The notes beneath the pieces were generated by a model, which saw nothing but the letters and a program-made list of their open reading frames with translations, made no database searches and was not told where the DNA came from. From NCBI RefSeq assembly GCF_030409755.1, contig NZ_JAUFQE010000001.1, positions 682,001 through 746,000 on the forward strand: DNA of 64,000 nucleotides, read 5' to 3'. The translations under genes were made by a program, and so were the position numbers. This stretch comes from Vibrio lentus. GTDB taxonomy: Bacteria > Pseudomonadota > Gammaproteobacteria > Enterobacterales > Vibrionaceae. This document shows positions 1 to 7,485 of the stretch, one piece after another (position 1 is the stretch's first letter; the number at the start of each line of letters is the position of its first letter).

Positions 1-872
1 TTCGCTGTCACCTCCACTTCTTCAGTTGCTTCACGAACTTGAAGTATGTCTTTAGTCTGTTGATCTAAAGCATCTGAAACTTGGTAAGAAGTCGCGTTAA
101 GATTGTCGGCTAAATCTTGTAACGGCTTAGCTGAATCCGTCATACGGCCTAACACTGTTCTGATTCGAGCAGACAGCAACTTCAAATGGAAATCGGCGAT
201 AGAGAACTTACTATTACCAGAGTAGACGAGACGACTCACACTATCGAATTTCGACTGCAACTTTTTAAGCTGTAAAGGTGTATCAACAAGCTCTTGTCTG
301 AATAAGAGTGCCAACGCAGAAACAGGAAGTAAGCTTAGTAACCATCGCGACATTTGCCCTACTTCAACGAGGTTTGGAATCAGAGGCGCAGCCAAAGAGC
401 CTAACAACACTGCATAACGAACACTGTCACTGATCTGTAATGACCATTGACGACCCGACTTCTCTGCTTTCAATAAGCTTTGGTAAGCCTTATCCGCGAC
501 TTGTACCCATTCGTTTTTCGGCTTAACACGAACAGACTGATAGCCACTCACCTTTCCGCCATCGTAAATAGGGGTAACGTAAGCATCAACCCAGTAGTAA
601 CCACCGGATTGGGTTTTATTTTTTACGATACCGCGCCAAGCTTTACCTTGCTTTAAGTTAACCCACATATCGGCAAAAGCCGCTTTCGGCATATCGTTAT
701 GCCTGACGATATTGTGGTGTTGCCCTAGCAATTCTTGTTGGCTGTATTCTGCGATGCGACAAAAAGCATCATTACTGTAAGTAATCACGCCTTTAAGGTC
801 TGTAGTGGACACGAGTTGTTCGTTTTCGCTTAGAAGCGTTTCACGAGATTGAGAAGATGAGCTGACAGTCAT
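1..872 (-). CDS. Aer-like PAS chemoreceptor, N-terminal part (cut by window edge)
   Basis: Only the first ~290 residues are inside the window. The start codon is at 872 and the gene continues beyond base 1. The N-terminus (residues ~5-110) is a PAS domain of the Aer type: a segment reading VSTTDLKGVITYSNDAF, then a conserved RHNDMP motif and W-x-G-x-V-K-N. This is followed by a stretch of hydrophobic residues (~150-190) that would anchor the protein, and then a region that should lead into the methyl-accepting signalling hairpin. Aer-family proteins sense redox or oxygen through FAD bound to PAS and signal to CheA. FAD binding is inferred from family. The chemoreceptor signalling domain itself is not visible here. 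The next gene on this side is more than 800 bases away. Confidence 0.85.
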   Translation of the reverse strand, partial: MTVSSSSQSRETLLSENEQLVSTTDLKGVITYSNDAFCRIAEYSQQELLGQHHNIVRHNDMPKAAFADMWVNLKQGKAWRGIVKNKTQSGGYYWVDAYVTPIYDGGKVSGYQSVRVKPKNEWVQVADKAYQSLLKAEKSGRQWSLQISDSVRYAVLLGSLAAPLIPNLVEVGQMSRWLLSLLPVSALALLFRQELVDTPLQLKKLQSKFDSVSRLVYSGNSKFSIADFHLKLLSARIRTVLGRMTDSAKPLQDLADNLNATSYQVSDALDQQTKDILQVREATEEVEVTA

Positions 873-1096
873 TTATATTAACTTTTGTTAATTATTGTTT
901 TAGGCGAGGAATATATACAATTATTAAAGTTATGACAAAATGTGAACGTCACATTTTGTGTAAATGCCTGCTATTTATACAAAAATACGCTCGACACCTC
1001 ACAAAGCTTCACGCATCTTCTCAAATCAACATTTATAAACCATCTAGATTACCTACAGTTTAAATCTCACGGTTCTCATTGAAACAGAGGTATGGA

Positions 1097-1220
1097 ATGT
1101 ACGAATGCTTAAATCTTTGCACAGCACTCACTCAACAAAGTCTTTAGTATGCTTGAATGTCTTAACCGTGGTAATAATCTACTCAACCATAAGCAAATCG
1201 CTCACGAGTACACATACTAA
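1097..1220 (+). other. two tandem mini-ORFs (16 and 23 codons) ahead of a terminator
   Basis: The first ATG at 1097 has a good ribosome-binding site (GAGG, six bases upstream) and gives a 16-residue peptide beginning MYECLNL, with its stop at 1145-1147. The second ATG at 1149 gives a 23-residue peptide beginning MLECLNRG, with its stop at 1218-1220 inside the terminator stem. The two share M-x-E-C-L-N at their starts, so the unit may be a small internal duplication. A short transcript ending at the terminator at 1219-1244 would carry both. It could be a small protein gene, a leader, or a small RNA in which the ORFs are accidental. Confidence 0.3.
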
Positions 1221-1244
1221 AAGAGCCTAAATACGGGCTCTTTT
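1219..1244 (+). terminator. intrinsic terminator
   Basis: The stem AAAAGAGCC pairs with GGCTCTTTT around a short loop, and the right arm ends in a T run. It closes the mini-ORF unit and can also act on the opposite strand. Confidence 0.7.
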
Positions 1245-1686
1245 GGCGTCTGATAATCTCTACTCATTAAGTTATTGCGAAATCCCTTCTCTTAAAGCCA
1301 TCTAAATCGCGCTTAATTGCCTAATTATTGATATTTCGAGTAAAAATAATTTGAGACTGGATATTTACTAAACACTCAATTATTACATGCATTTTTTTAA
1401 CGCCAAGCGCGAAAGATTTATTTTCCTTTTTATAACCCCACACCTTATACAAAGTGCTCTTGAGAATAATAACCACTTCCTAATCACTGTCACTAAATAT
1501 TCAAACTATCAACTATTAATGCATACAACCAAACTAAATAGCTGACAATTAAATAAATAACACCCACTATTTGATATTAACTCTTAATGTTGAAACCGGA
1601 ACGAATAATGACTTGTAATAATTATTCGTTTGATTGGGTGATTTTATAAATATATTTTGTTACATAATAAAAACTGATGGCTTGAT

Positions 1687-1983
1687 ATGAAAATGTCACA
1701 TAAAACAATGGCTTTAATGGTTCTATTTTTTTCCTCACTGTCACAGGCTTCCACCCTTGAGAATGACGAACCGTTGCTAAAGTCATTGATTGAAAGAGGC
1801 ATTATCTGTCCTGACTTGAACTACTCAGACAACCAAGAAGCTTTACGTATCTATCTCAACGCTAAAAAAATCAAAAGTCTCTCGTTTGATATGGAAAAGA
1901 AACAAGAGATAGAGAATAACCATCAGGAAACCAAGACACCAAAAGAGTGTATTAGACCAAATACGGACGGTAGTTCCGAATAA
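1687..1983 (+). CDS. small secreted protein resembling the PrtV propeptide start
   Basis: A 98-residue protein with an N-terminal signal peptide (cleavage probably near SQA at residue ~21). It is not a known enzyme. Its residues ~1-62 align with the first ~67 residues of the metalloprotease encoded directly downstream. Both begin MKM-x-x-KT. Both then have N-(D/E)-(E/D)-x-L-(I/L)-x-x-L-(I/V)-(E/R)-(R/Q)-G and later a D/N-QEAL or QDAL core followed by YL-x-x-K. The tail (residues 65-98) is charged and unrelated, with two Cys in the protein. The gap to the protease gene is 47 bases, so the two are probably co-transcribed. A role as an inhibitor, chaperone or decoy for the protease is inference from this similarity. 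Confidence 0.7.
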   Translation: MKMSHKTMALMVLFFSSLSQASTLENDEPLLKSLIERGIICPDLNYSDNQEALRIYLNAKKIKSLSFDMEKKQEIENNHQETKTPKECIRPNTDGSSE

Positions 1984-2030
1984 GGCTTAGTTGATATTGA
2001 CATCGACATGGAAATATAAAAGGAAATAAA

Positions 2031-4787
2031 ATGAAAATGATGAGAAAAACATTGTTGGCTTCAGCAATGGTTACTCTATTTAGCGTCAGCAGTTATGCTA
2101 AAACACCTATTGATTTAGGTGTCGTTAATGAAGACAAGCTAATTGAAATGCTAGTAAGACAAGGCTTAGTCGATCAAGATGCTACAGATATAACAAAGCA
2201 GGATGCACTTGACCGTTATTTAAAAAATAAGATCAATTCCGGTTTTAAAGGCGACGCTCAATTCGGTAAAAAAGCACTTGAGCAACGAGCGAAAATACTC
2301 AAAGCCATCGAAAAAGGATCTGGCGTTAAAAAGGCCAGCGTCTTTGCTTTGGAAGTCGGCACCAAGCGTACCGACAAAGTACTCGCTCTACTGGTCGATT
2401 TCCCTGATTTAAACTGGGACGACAACAAGCTGACCGAAGAGCACACTCAGATGCTCTACGAGAGCTACAACCCAGAACATTATCAAGAATTACTGTTTTC
2501 AAATTCTGGCTACACAGGACCAAATGGCGAAAACCTAATCTCGATGCGCCAGTATTACCAAAGTGAATCAGGTGACAGTTACAGCGTTGCAGGTCAAGCT
2601 GCAGGTTGGTATCGCGCCTCGAAGCCTGCGTCATTCTACGGTGGCAACTCCCCGACGACCGACAACGATCTCAACGCGCAAGAACTGGTTCGTGAAGCTC
2701 TGAATCAATTGGCTCAAGATCCGAGTATCAACCTAGCCGATTACGATATTGAAGATCGTTACGATTACGACGGTGACGGAAACTTCCGTGAACCGGATGG
2801 TGTGATTGATCATCTAATGGTGTTCCACGCATCTGTTGGCGAAGAAGCCGGTGGTGGCGTATTAGGCCCTGATGCGATTTGGTCTCACCGATTCAACCTT
2901 GGTCGCACACATGTGCTTGAAGGTACCTCTAGCTCTCTTCCTGACCGCTTTGGTGGCCAATACGCTGCATTTGATTACACCATTCAGCCTATTGATGCCG
3001 CAGCTGGTGTATGTGCTCACGAGTATGGCCATGATTTAGGTCTGCCAGACGAGTACGACACGCAATACACAGGCAAGGGTGAACCAGTATCTTACTGGTC
3101 AATCATGTCTTCAGGTAGCTGGGCAGGTAAGATTGGTGGTACACAACCCACAGCATTCAGCTCTTGGGCAAAACATTTTCTACAAAACTCGATTGGCGGT
3201 CGATGGATTAACGATGACCAGATCTCAATTGATGACCTAGAAGACAACCCACAGGTTTATACGCTGTTCCAAACAACGGATAACAACCGTCCGAACATGA
3301 TTAAAGTGGATCTTCCAAAAAAACAGATCGAAGGTTTAAAACCGTTTGCTGGTGAGTATTCGTTCCACTCTCAAAAAGGCGATGACCTGAAAAACAGCAT
3401 GACACGCAAGTTGGTGATTCCAGCCGGCGATTCTGCACTGCTTTCGTTCAAAACTTGGTATGAAATTGAGAAAGACTACGACTTTGCGCGGGTACTGGTG
3501 AATGGACAAGCCATTGCCGGCAACATCACCTCAATGGATGACCCGTATAATACTGGCCTCGTTCCTGCTATTGGCGGCGAATCTGGCGGTTGGATTGACG
3601 CTGAGTTCGACGTTTCACAATGGGCAGGCCAAGAAGTAGAGCTTTCGTTTGAATACATCACCGATGGTGGCTTGGCGATGGAAGGCTTTTATTTGGATAA
3701 TCTAAGCATGGTCGTTGATGGTGAAATCACCTCAATAGACGATGGTGAGAGCAACTCCACCTTCGCCCTAAATGGCTACAAGCTGAGTAATGGATTCCAC
3801 CAAGCGCAGCACTACTACCTGCTGCAATGGCGCAGCCACATGGACGTTGATGAAGGTCTAGCCAACATCAAACGCATGGGTCAACTGATCTCATTCGATC
3901 CGGGTTTAATCATTTGGTACGTAGACGAGTCGTTGACTGATAATTGGGTAGGCAAACACCCAGGTGAAGGTTGGTTAGGTGTGGTCGATGCAGACCAAAA
4001 TGCCATGACTTGGGAGAAATCCGGTGAAGTCGCTCAAACTCGTTACCAAGTTCGTGATGCGGCGTTTTCACTCAAAGATCATACCCCAATGCGTCTTGTG
4101 AACAGCGACAATGATGTACTTGAAGACACCAGTTTGCTTGGCAACGCTAGCTTCTCTGACGACCAAGATTACACATCTCCACAAGCGCCTGATTCAGGAC
4201 GTATCCTGACGGAGTTTGGCTTAGCCGTTGATATTTTAAATCAGAGTAATGACAACGAATACGGTGTGGTGCGCTTATCTAAAGTAAGCCAACACAACGT
4301 CGCTCCTACTGCGAACTTCGAACTCAATGTTACTGGCCTGAACGTGTCTGCACGTAACTTCAGTTCTGACCAAGATGGCGAGATCACCAGTTATCTATGG
4401 AACTTTGGCAACGGCACAACAAGCAACGAAGTGGCACCAACTTGGTCTTACGAGCAAGCCGGTGAATACACGGTGAGCTTGACTGTTGTTGACGACAAAG
4501 GTGCTACCGATTCATTCAGCTCCGTAGTGAGTGTTGAATCTCCAAACGCTATACCAGAGGCAAGTGCGAAGTACATTCACTTGGGCCGTTGGGTGACCAT
4601 GTGGTCAACAAGTTCAGACAGTGATGGTCGTATTGTTGATACCGAGTGGACACTTCCAAACGGAAAGGTGAAACGAGGTCGTACATTCACTTCGATCTTC
4701 CCTTCATACGGAAAACACGAGGTGACACTGAAAATAATCGATGACCAAGGCGGGATTACGACGAAGACTATTACTGTCGACCTGTAA
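2031..4787 (+). CDS. prtV: M6-family secreted metalloprotease, PrtV/immune inhibitor A type
   Basis: A 918-residue exported zinc protease, the same length I recall for Vibrio cholerae PrtV. Order: signal peptide (1-23), propeptide (~24-105), M6 catalytic domain with the zinc motif H-E-Y-G-H at residues 330-334 followed by DLGLPDEYD, an all-beta region, and two C-terminal PKD-like domains (~757-838 and ~839-918; the first contains WNFGNGTTS, the second is more divergent). The family degrades host proteins and kills bacterivores in V. cholerae. PKD domains and propeptide are removed during maturation there. The start is supported by AAAGGAAATAAA before ATG. The upstream small gene encodes a protein resembling the propeptide. 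Confidence 0.93.
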   Translation: MKMMRKTLLASAMVTLFSVSSYAKTPIDLGVVNEDKLIEMLVRQGLVDQDATDITKQDALDRYLKNKINSGFKGDAQFGKKALEQRAKILKAIEKGSGVKKASVFALEVGTKRTDKVLALLVDFPDLNWDDNKLTEEHTQMLYESYNPEHYQELLFSNSGYTGPNGENLISMRQYYQSESGDSYSVAGQAAGWYRASKPASFYGGNSPTTDNDLNAQELVREALNQLAQDPSINLADYDIEDRYDYDGDGNFREPDGVIDHLMVFHASVGEEAGGGVLGPDAIWSHRFNLGRTHVLEGTSSSLPDRFGGQYAAFDYTIQPIDAAAGVCAHEYGHDLGLPDEYDTQYTGKGEPVSYWSIMSSGSWAGKIGGTQPTAFSSWAKHFLQNSIGGRWINDDQISIDDLEDNPQVYTLFQTTDNNRPNMIKVDLPKKQIEGLKPFAGEYSFHSQKGDDLKNSMTRKLVIPAGDSALLSFKTWYEIEKDYDFARVLVNGQAIAGNITSMDDPYNTGLVPAIGGESGGWIDAEFDVSQWAGQEVELSFEYITDGGLAMEGFYLDNLSMVVDGEITSIDDGESNSTFALNGYKLSNGFHQAQHYYLLQWRSHMDVDEGLANIKRMGQLISFDPGLIIWYVDESLTDNWVGKHPGEGWLGVVDADQNAMTWEKSGEVAQTRYQVRDAAFSLKDHTPMRLVNSDNDVLEDTSLLGNASFSDDQDYTSPQAPDSGRILTEFGLAVDILNQSNDNEYGVVRLSKVSQHNVAPTANFELNVTGLNVSARNFSSDQDGEITSYLWNFGNGTTSNEVAPTWSYEQAGEYTVSLTVVDDKGATDSFSSVVSVESPNAIPEASAKYIHLGRWVTMWSTSSDSDGRIVDTEWTLPNGKVKRGRTFTSIFPSYGKHEVTLKIIDDQGGITTKTITVDL

Positions 4788-4925
4788 GTCGCTCCAACCT
4801 CAAGTCATTGAAATAAGTTCGTAGCCAATAAGGTGCGTACTGATAAACCCAGCTTAAGTACTGTTGTCACAGGATATAAGCCAAGACAGCAGTTTTAAGA
4901 AAACGTTATTATTTAAGCCATAAGC

Positions 4926-4960
4926 AAAAGCCCTACCAATTTGGTAGGGCTTTTTATTTT
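4926..4960 (+). terminator. intrinsic terminator after prtV
   Basis: A near-perfect stem of AGCCCTACCAA against TTGGTAGGGCT with a one-base loop region, followed by TTTTTATTTTT. It would also serve the convergent MFS gene. Confidence 0.85.
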
Positions 4961-5027
4961 TAGCAGTTCGAGATAATAGCGCTTTAATTCCGGTAACGGA
5001 TTTGCTGAACCACCATCCTATGAACCA

Positions 5028-6203
5028 TTACACAGGCTGCTTGTGAATTCGTGATTTACGCGCACTGAATGCAAACAATAAAATTACGGCCAAAACGAAC
5101 GGTAAAACGTAAACATTAAGGTTTTGCCAGCCTACTGTTGACTCCAACCAACCAGACAGTAGCGCCGTGACAGTCACACAACCAAACACAACAAATTCAT
5201 TGAACGCTTGTGCCTTGGCTTTGTTTTGAGCTTGATACGACTGGCTGAATAAACCTGTTGCAGCGATGAACATAAAGTTCCAGCCCACACCAAGCACGAC
5301 CAAAGCCGCCCTGAAGTGCCAAATTGATACACCATGGATATTGATGGCAATACTCACCACAAATAACACACCACCCGCAAGGATCATCATCCTTGAGCCG
5401 AACTTCTCGATGAGGGAGCCCGTAAAGAATGCAGGAACAAACATACCCAACACGTGCCACTCAATCACACCAGCAGCTTTAGTAAAATCGAATCCGCAAC
5501 CAATCATCGCCAAAGGTGTTGCCGTCATCAAAATGTTCATTACGGCGTAAGCAACCATGGCCGCAAACACAGCACCAATAAAGTTCGGTGCTTTAACGAT
5601 CACACTTAAAGGATCGGCTTTGGGAGCCTGACTATTAAAAGAGACCTTAGGAAACTGAATTGTTTGTAACAAGGCTAAAGCTAAGATGTTTAGGCCGATC
5701 AGCGAAGCAAAAGCACCGATGTACAAGCCATCTGCTGACCATTGCTGAGACATGATCGCTAAGTTAGGCCCGAGTACCGCCGCCAAGACTCCACCAGCCA
5801 TTGATATTGAAATCGCACGGTGGCGGGCATTTTCGTCACACACTTCGATAGCCGCGAAACGATAAAGCGTACCAAAACCAATACCTATCCCAAGCAAAAA
5901 CGTGGCGAAACAAAACAGATAGAAATGTTGCTGAGATAAAGCGTAAGTTGCAAGACTTGCTCCGGTAATGCCAACCACATTACCGATACTAAACCCTCGT
6001 TTTCGTCCTAATTTTCCTGAAATTAAAGACGCAGGAATAGTGGCCGCCATTAAGCCTAAAAACTGCAACGCAACCGGTAAAGTAATCATGCTGACACTGG
6101 GTGCAATCTGTTTGCCTATCAAGCCAATCACCGAAATCAGTAATATGTTGCCCGTCATCAACAAGGCCTGACACAGTGAGAGCAGCCAAACATTTCTATT
6201 CAT
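5028..6203 (-). CDS. MFS transporter
   Basis: A 391-residue inner-membrane protein of about 12 hydrophobic helices, of the major facilitator type. After the second predicted helix comes a basic loop, SGKLGRKRGFSIGN, which matches the MFS loop 2-3 signature; a central loop lies near residue 190. I place the start at the ATG at 6203, giving MNRNVWLLSL, because it has AGGA seven bases upstream; a start 51 bases further upstream would add 17 polar residues with no ribosome site. Substrate is unknown. The gene is divergent from a LysR regulator, a common arrangement for a regulated exporter. Two inverted repeats lie 47-89 bases upstream of its start. Confidence 0.85.
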   Translation of the reverse strand: MNRNVWLLSLCQALLMTGNILLISVIGLIGKQIAPSVSMITLPVALQFLGLMAATIPASLISGKLGRKRGFSIGNVVGITGASLATYALSQQHFYLFCFATFLLGIGIGFGTLYRFAAIEVCDENARHRAISISMAGGVLAAVLGPNLAIMSQQWSADGLYIGAFASLIGLNILALALLQTIQFPKVSFNSQAPKADPLSVIVKAPNFIGAVFAAMVAYAVMNILMTATPLAMIGCGFDFTKAAGVIEWHVLGMFVPAFFTGSLIEKFGSRMMILAGGVLFVVSIAINIHGVSIWHFRAALVVLGVGWNFMFIAATGLFSQSYQAQNKAKAQAFNEFVVFGCVTVTALLSGWLESTVGWQNLNVYVLPFVLAVILLFAFSARKSRIHKQPV

Positions 6204-6249
6204 CTTCGTTCCTAAATATGAGCACAGTTGGTCACTAGACCAAAAATCC

Positions 6250-6292
6250 AACAAAGTCGCAACACTTTGTTACGTGTGATGAACTCACGTAA
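6250..6292. promoter_or_regulatory. pair of abutting inverted repeats upstream of the MFS gene
   Basis: Two palindromes lie end to end: AACAAAGT/ACTTTGTT (6250-6271, 6-base spacer) and TTACGTG/CACGTAA (6270-6292, 9-base spacer). Both have perfect arms. They sit between the divergent MFS and LysR genes and are plausible operators. Confidence 0.45.
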
Positions 6293-6394
6293 ATGACCAT
6301 TATCTTAATACCTCGAACAATATTCCACCAAAGGTGCTTTGATCTCAGTCGCTTTACGCTCTAGAGTTGAAATTATCATTACTTGAGATAATAA

Positions 6395-6490
6395 TAATTT
6401 TTTGTTATTCATAAGCTTTGTTGTTTATAGGCTTTGTTATTTAGAGGCTCTGTTACTTATAAGCCTTTTTATCCATAGGCGTTAGCATTT
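6395..6490 (+). repeat. degenerate 16-bp tandem repeat, about six copies
   Basis: Successive 16-base units with consensus ATAGGCTTTGTTATTT begin at 6411, 6427, 6443, 6459 and 6475. A weaker unit lies at 6395. The array ends 4-10 bases before the LysR start codon, so it makes up its leader and the region of the ribosome site. Confidence 0.7.
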
Positions 6491-6500
6491 AAAGGTGAGT

Positions 6501-7391
6501 ATGATTAATCCACTTTGGCTCAATACATTTAAGACTCTGGTTGAAGTTGGTCATTTCACCCAAACCGCAGAAAAGCTGTATATGACGCAGCCTGGCGTCA
6601 GCCAACACATCAAAAAGCTTGAGCAAGCTTGTAATTGTGACCTACTCTCTCGGGAAAATAAGAGCTTCGAACTGACCGAACAAGGTCGGATTATGTATAG
6701 CTATGCACTGAAGCTAGAAAAAGACCAAGAAGATTTATTCGAATCGCTGAGTTTCGACAACCCTTATTCTGGGCAATGTCATCTATCCTGTTCGGGTTCA
6801 CTCTCTTTGCGTCTGTATCCCAAGCTTCTTGAACTGCAGCAGCAACATCAAGACCTGAGCATCAACCTAGAAGCGGCACCGAACAAAAAGATATTGAACG
6901 ACCTAATCCAAGGCACCACCGATATTGGGATCGTCAGACATTCACCCAATGACAGCTATTATCAGAGCCAAGTTATTGGTAATGAGGCGCTGTGCTTAAT
7001 CGTCCATCATAGTCTTGCTGACTTAGAGATTACCGATGAAGCGCTGCACAATATCGGCCTCATAGCCCATCCAGACTCTGCTCACTACCTGTCTTTGTAT
7101 TTTGACCTATGCGGAGATAAAGACTTAGCGAACATCAACATCAATGAGATCCCGAAGTCTGGCTACATTAATCAACTTCACCAAATTCTATTACCCGTAT
7201 CAAAAGGGCTTGGGTTCACCGTGTTACCTGCAGGGGCTGTCGAAAACTTTCCAGACAGAGATAAGCTGCACGTTGTGACACCTAAAGTGAAGGTTGAAGA
7301 AACACTGTATTTGGTTCAGAAAAGAAATCGAAAACTGCCGCACAGATACAACACCCTTATCGATCTAATCAAACAACACGTCAGTAATTAA
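6501..7391 (+). CDS. LysR-family transcriptional regulator
   Basis: A 296-residue protein with an N-terminal winged helix-turn-helix typical of LysR regulators (FKTLVEVGHFTQTAEKLYMT, then QPGVSQHIKKLE, residues ~9-45) and a C-terminal effector-binding domain (~90-295) with the two-lobed substrate-binding fold. An alternative GTG start at 6495 adds two residues; AAAGG just upstream could serve either. It is divergent from the MFS gene and probably controls it, itself, or both. The inducer is unknown. The tandem repeat directly upstream is unusual and could affect its expression. Confidence 0.88.
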   Translation: MINPLWLNTFKTLVEVGHFTQTAEKLYMTQPGVSQHIKKLEQACNCDLLSRENKSFELTEQGRIMYSYALKLEKDQEDLFESLSFDNPYSGQCHLSCSGSLSLRLYPKLLELQQQHQDLSINLEAAPNKKILNDLIQGTTDIGIVRHSPNDSYYQSQVIGNEALCLIVHHSLADLEITDEALHNIGLIAHPDSAHYLSLYFDLCGDKDLANININEIPKSGYINQLHQILLPVSKGLGFTVLPAGAVENFPDRDKLHVVTPKVKVEETLYLVQKRNRKLPHRYNTLIDLIKQHVSN

Positions 7392-7410
7392 TCCTAGACA
7401 CAGAAAGAAT

Positions 7411-7463
7411 TAAAGCCTTTAGCTAGCTCGTTATTTCGCAGCAAGAGCTAAAGGCTTTAATGT
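7411..7463. terminator. bidirectional terminator
   Basis: A perfect 16-base inverted repeat (ATTAAAGCCTTTAGCT at 7411-7426 and its complement at 7448-7463) with a 21-base loop. It lies between the convergent LysR and hybrid-kinase genes. Confidence 0.65.
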
Positions 7464-7485
7464 TGGAGTGATGTTCAAAAGACAA

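Larger units (their letters stand above)
873..1686. other. intergenic region with a terminator and two mini-ORFs
   Basis: About 810 bases without a normal-length gene. It holds two tandem mini-ORFs (1097-1220) ending in an intrinsic terminator (1219-1244). The rest, 1245-1686, is AT-rich and I see no gene or clear repeat in it. It should contain the promoter for the secreted-protein/prtV pair that begins at 1687. Confidence 0.5.

Noticed and set aside
6369..6400. Possible second Fur box upstream of the LysR gene
   Set aside because: TTATC and GATAA half-sites are present but badly spaced, and neither gene here is an iron gene.
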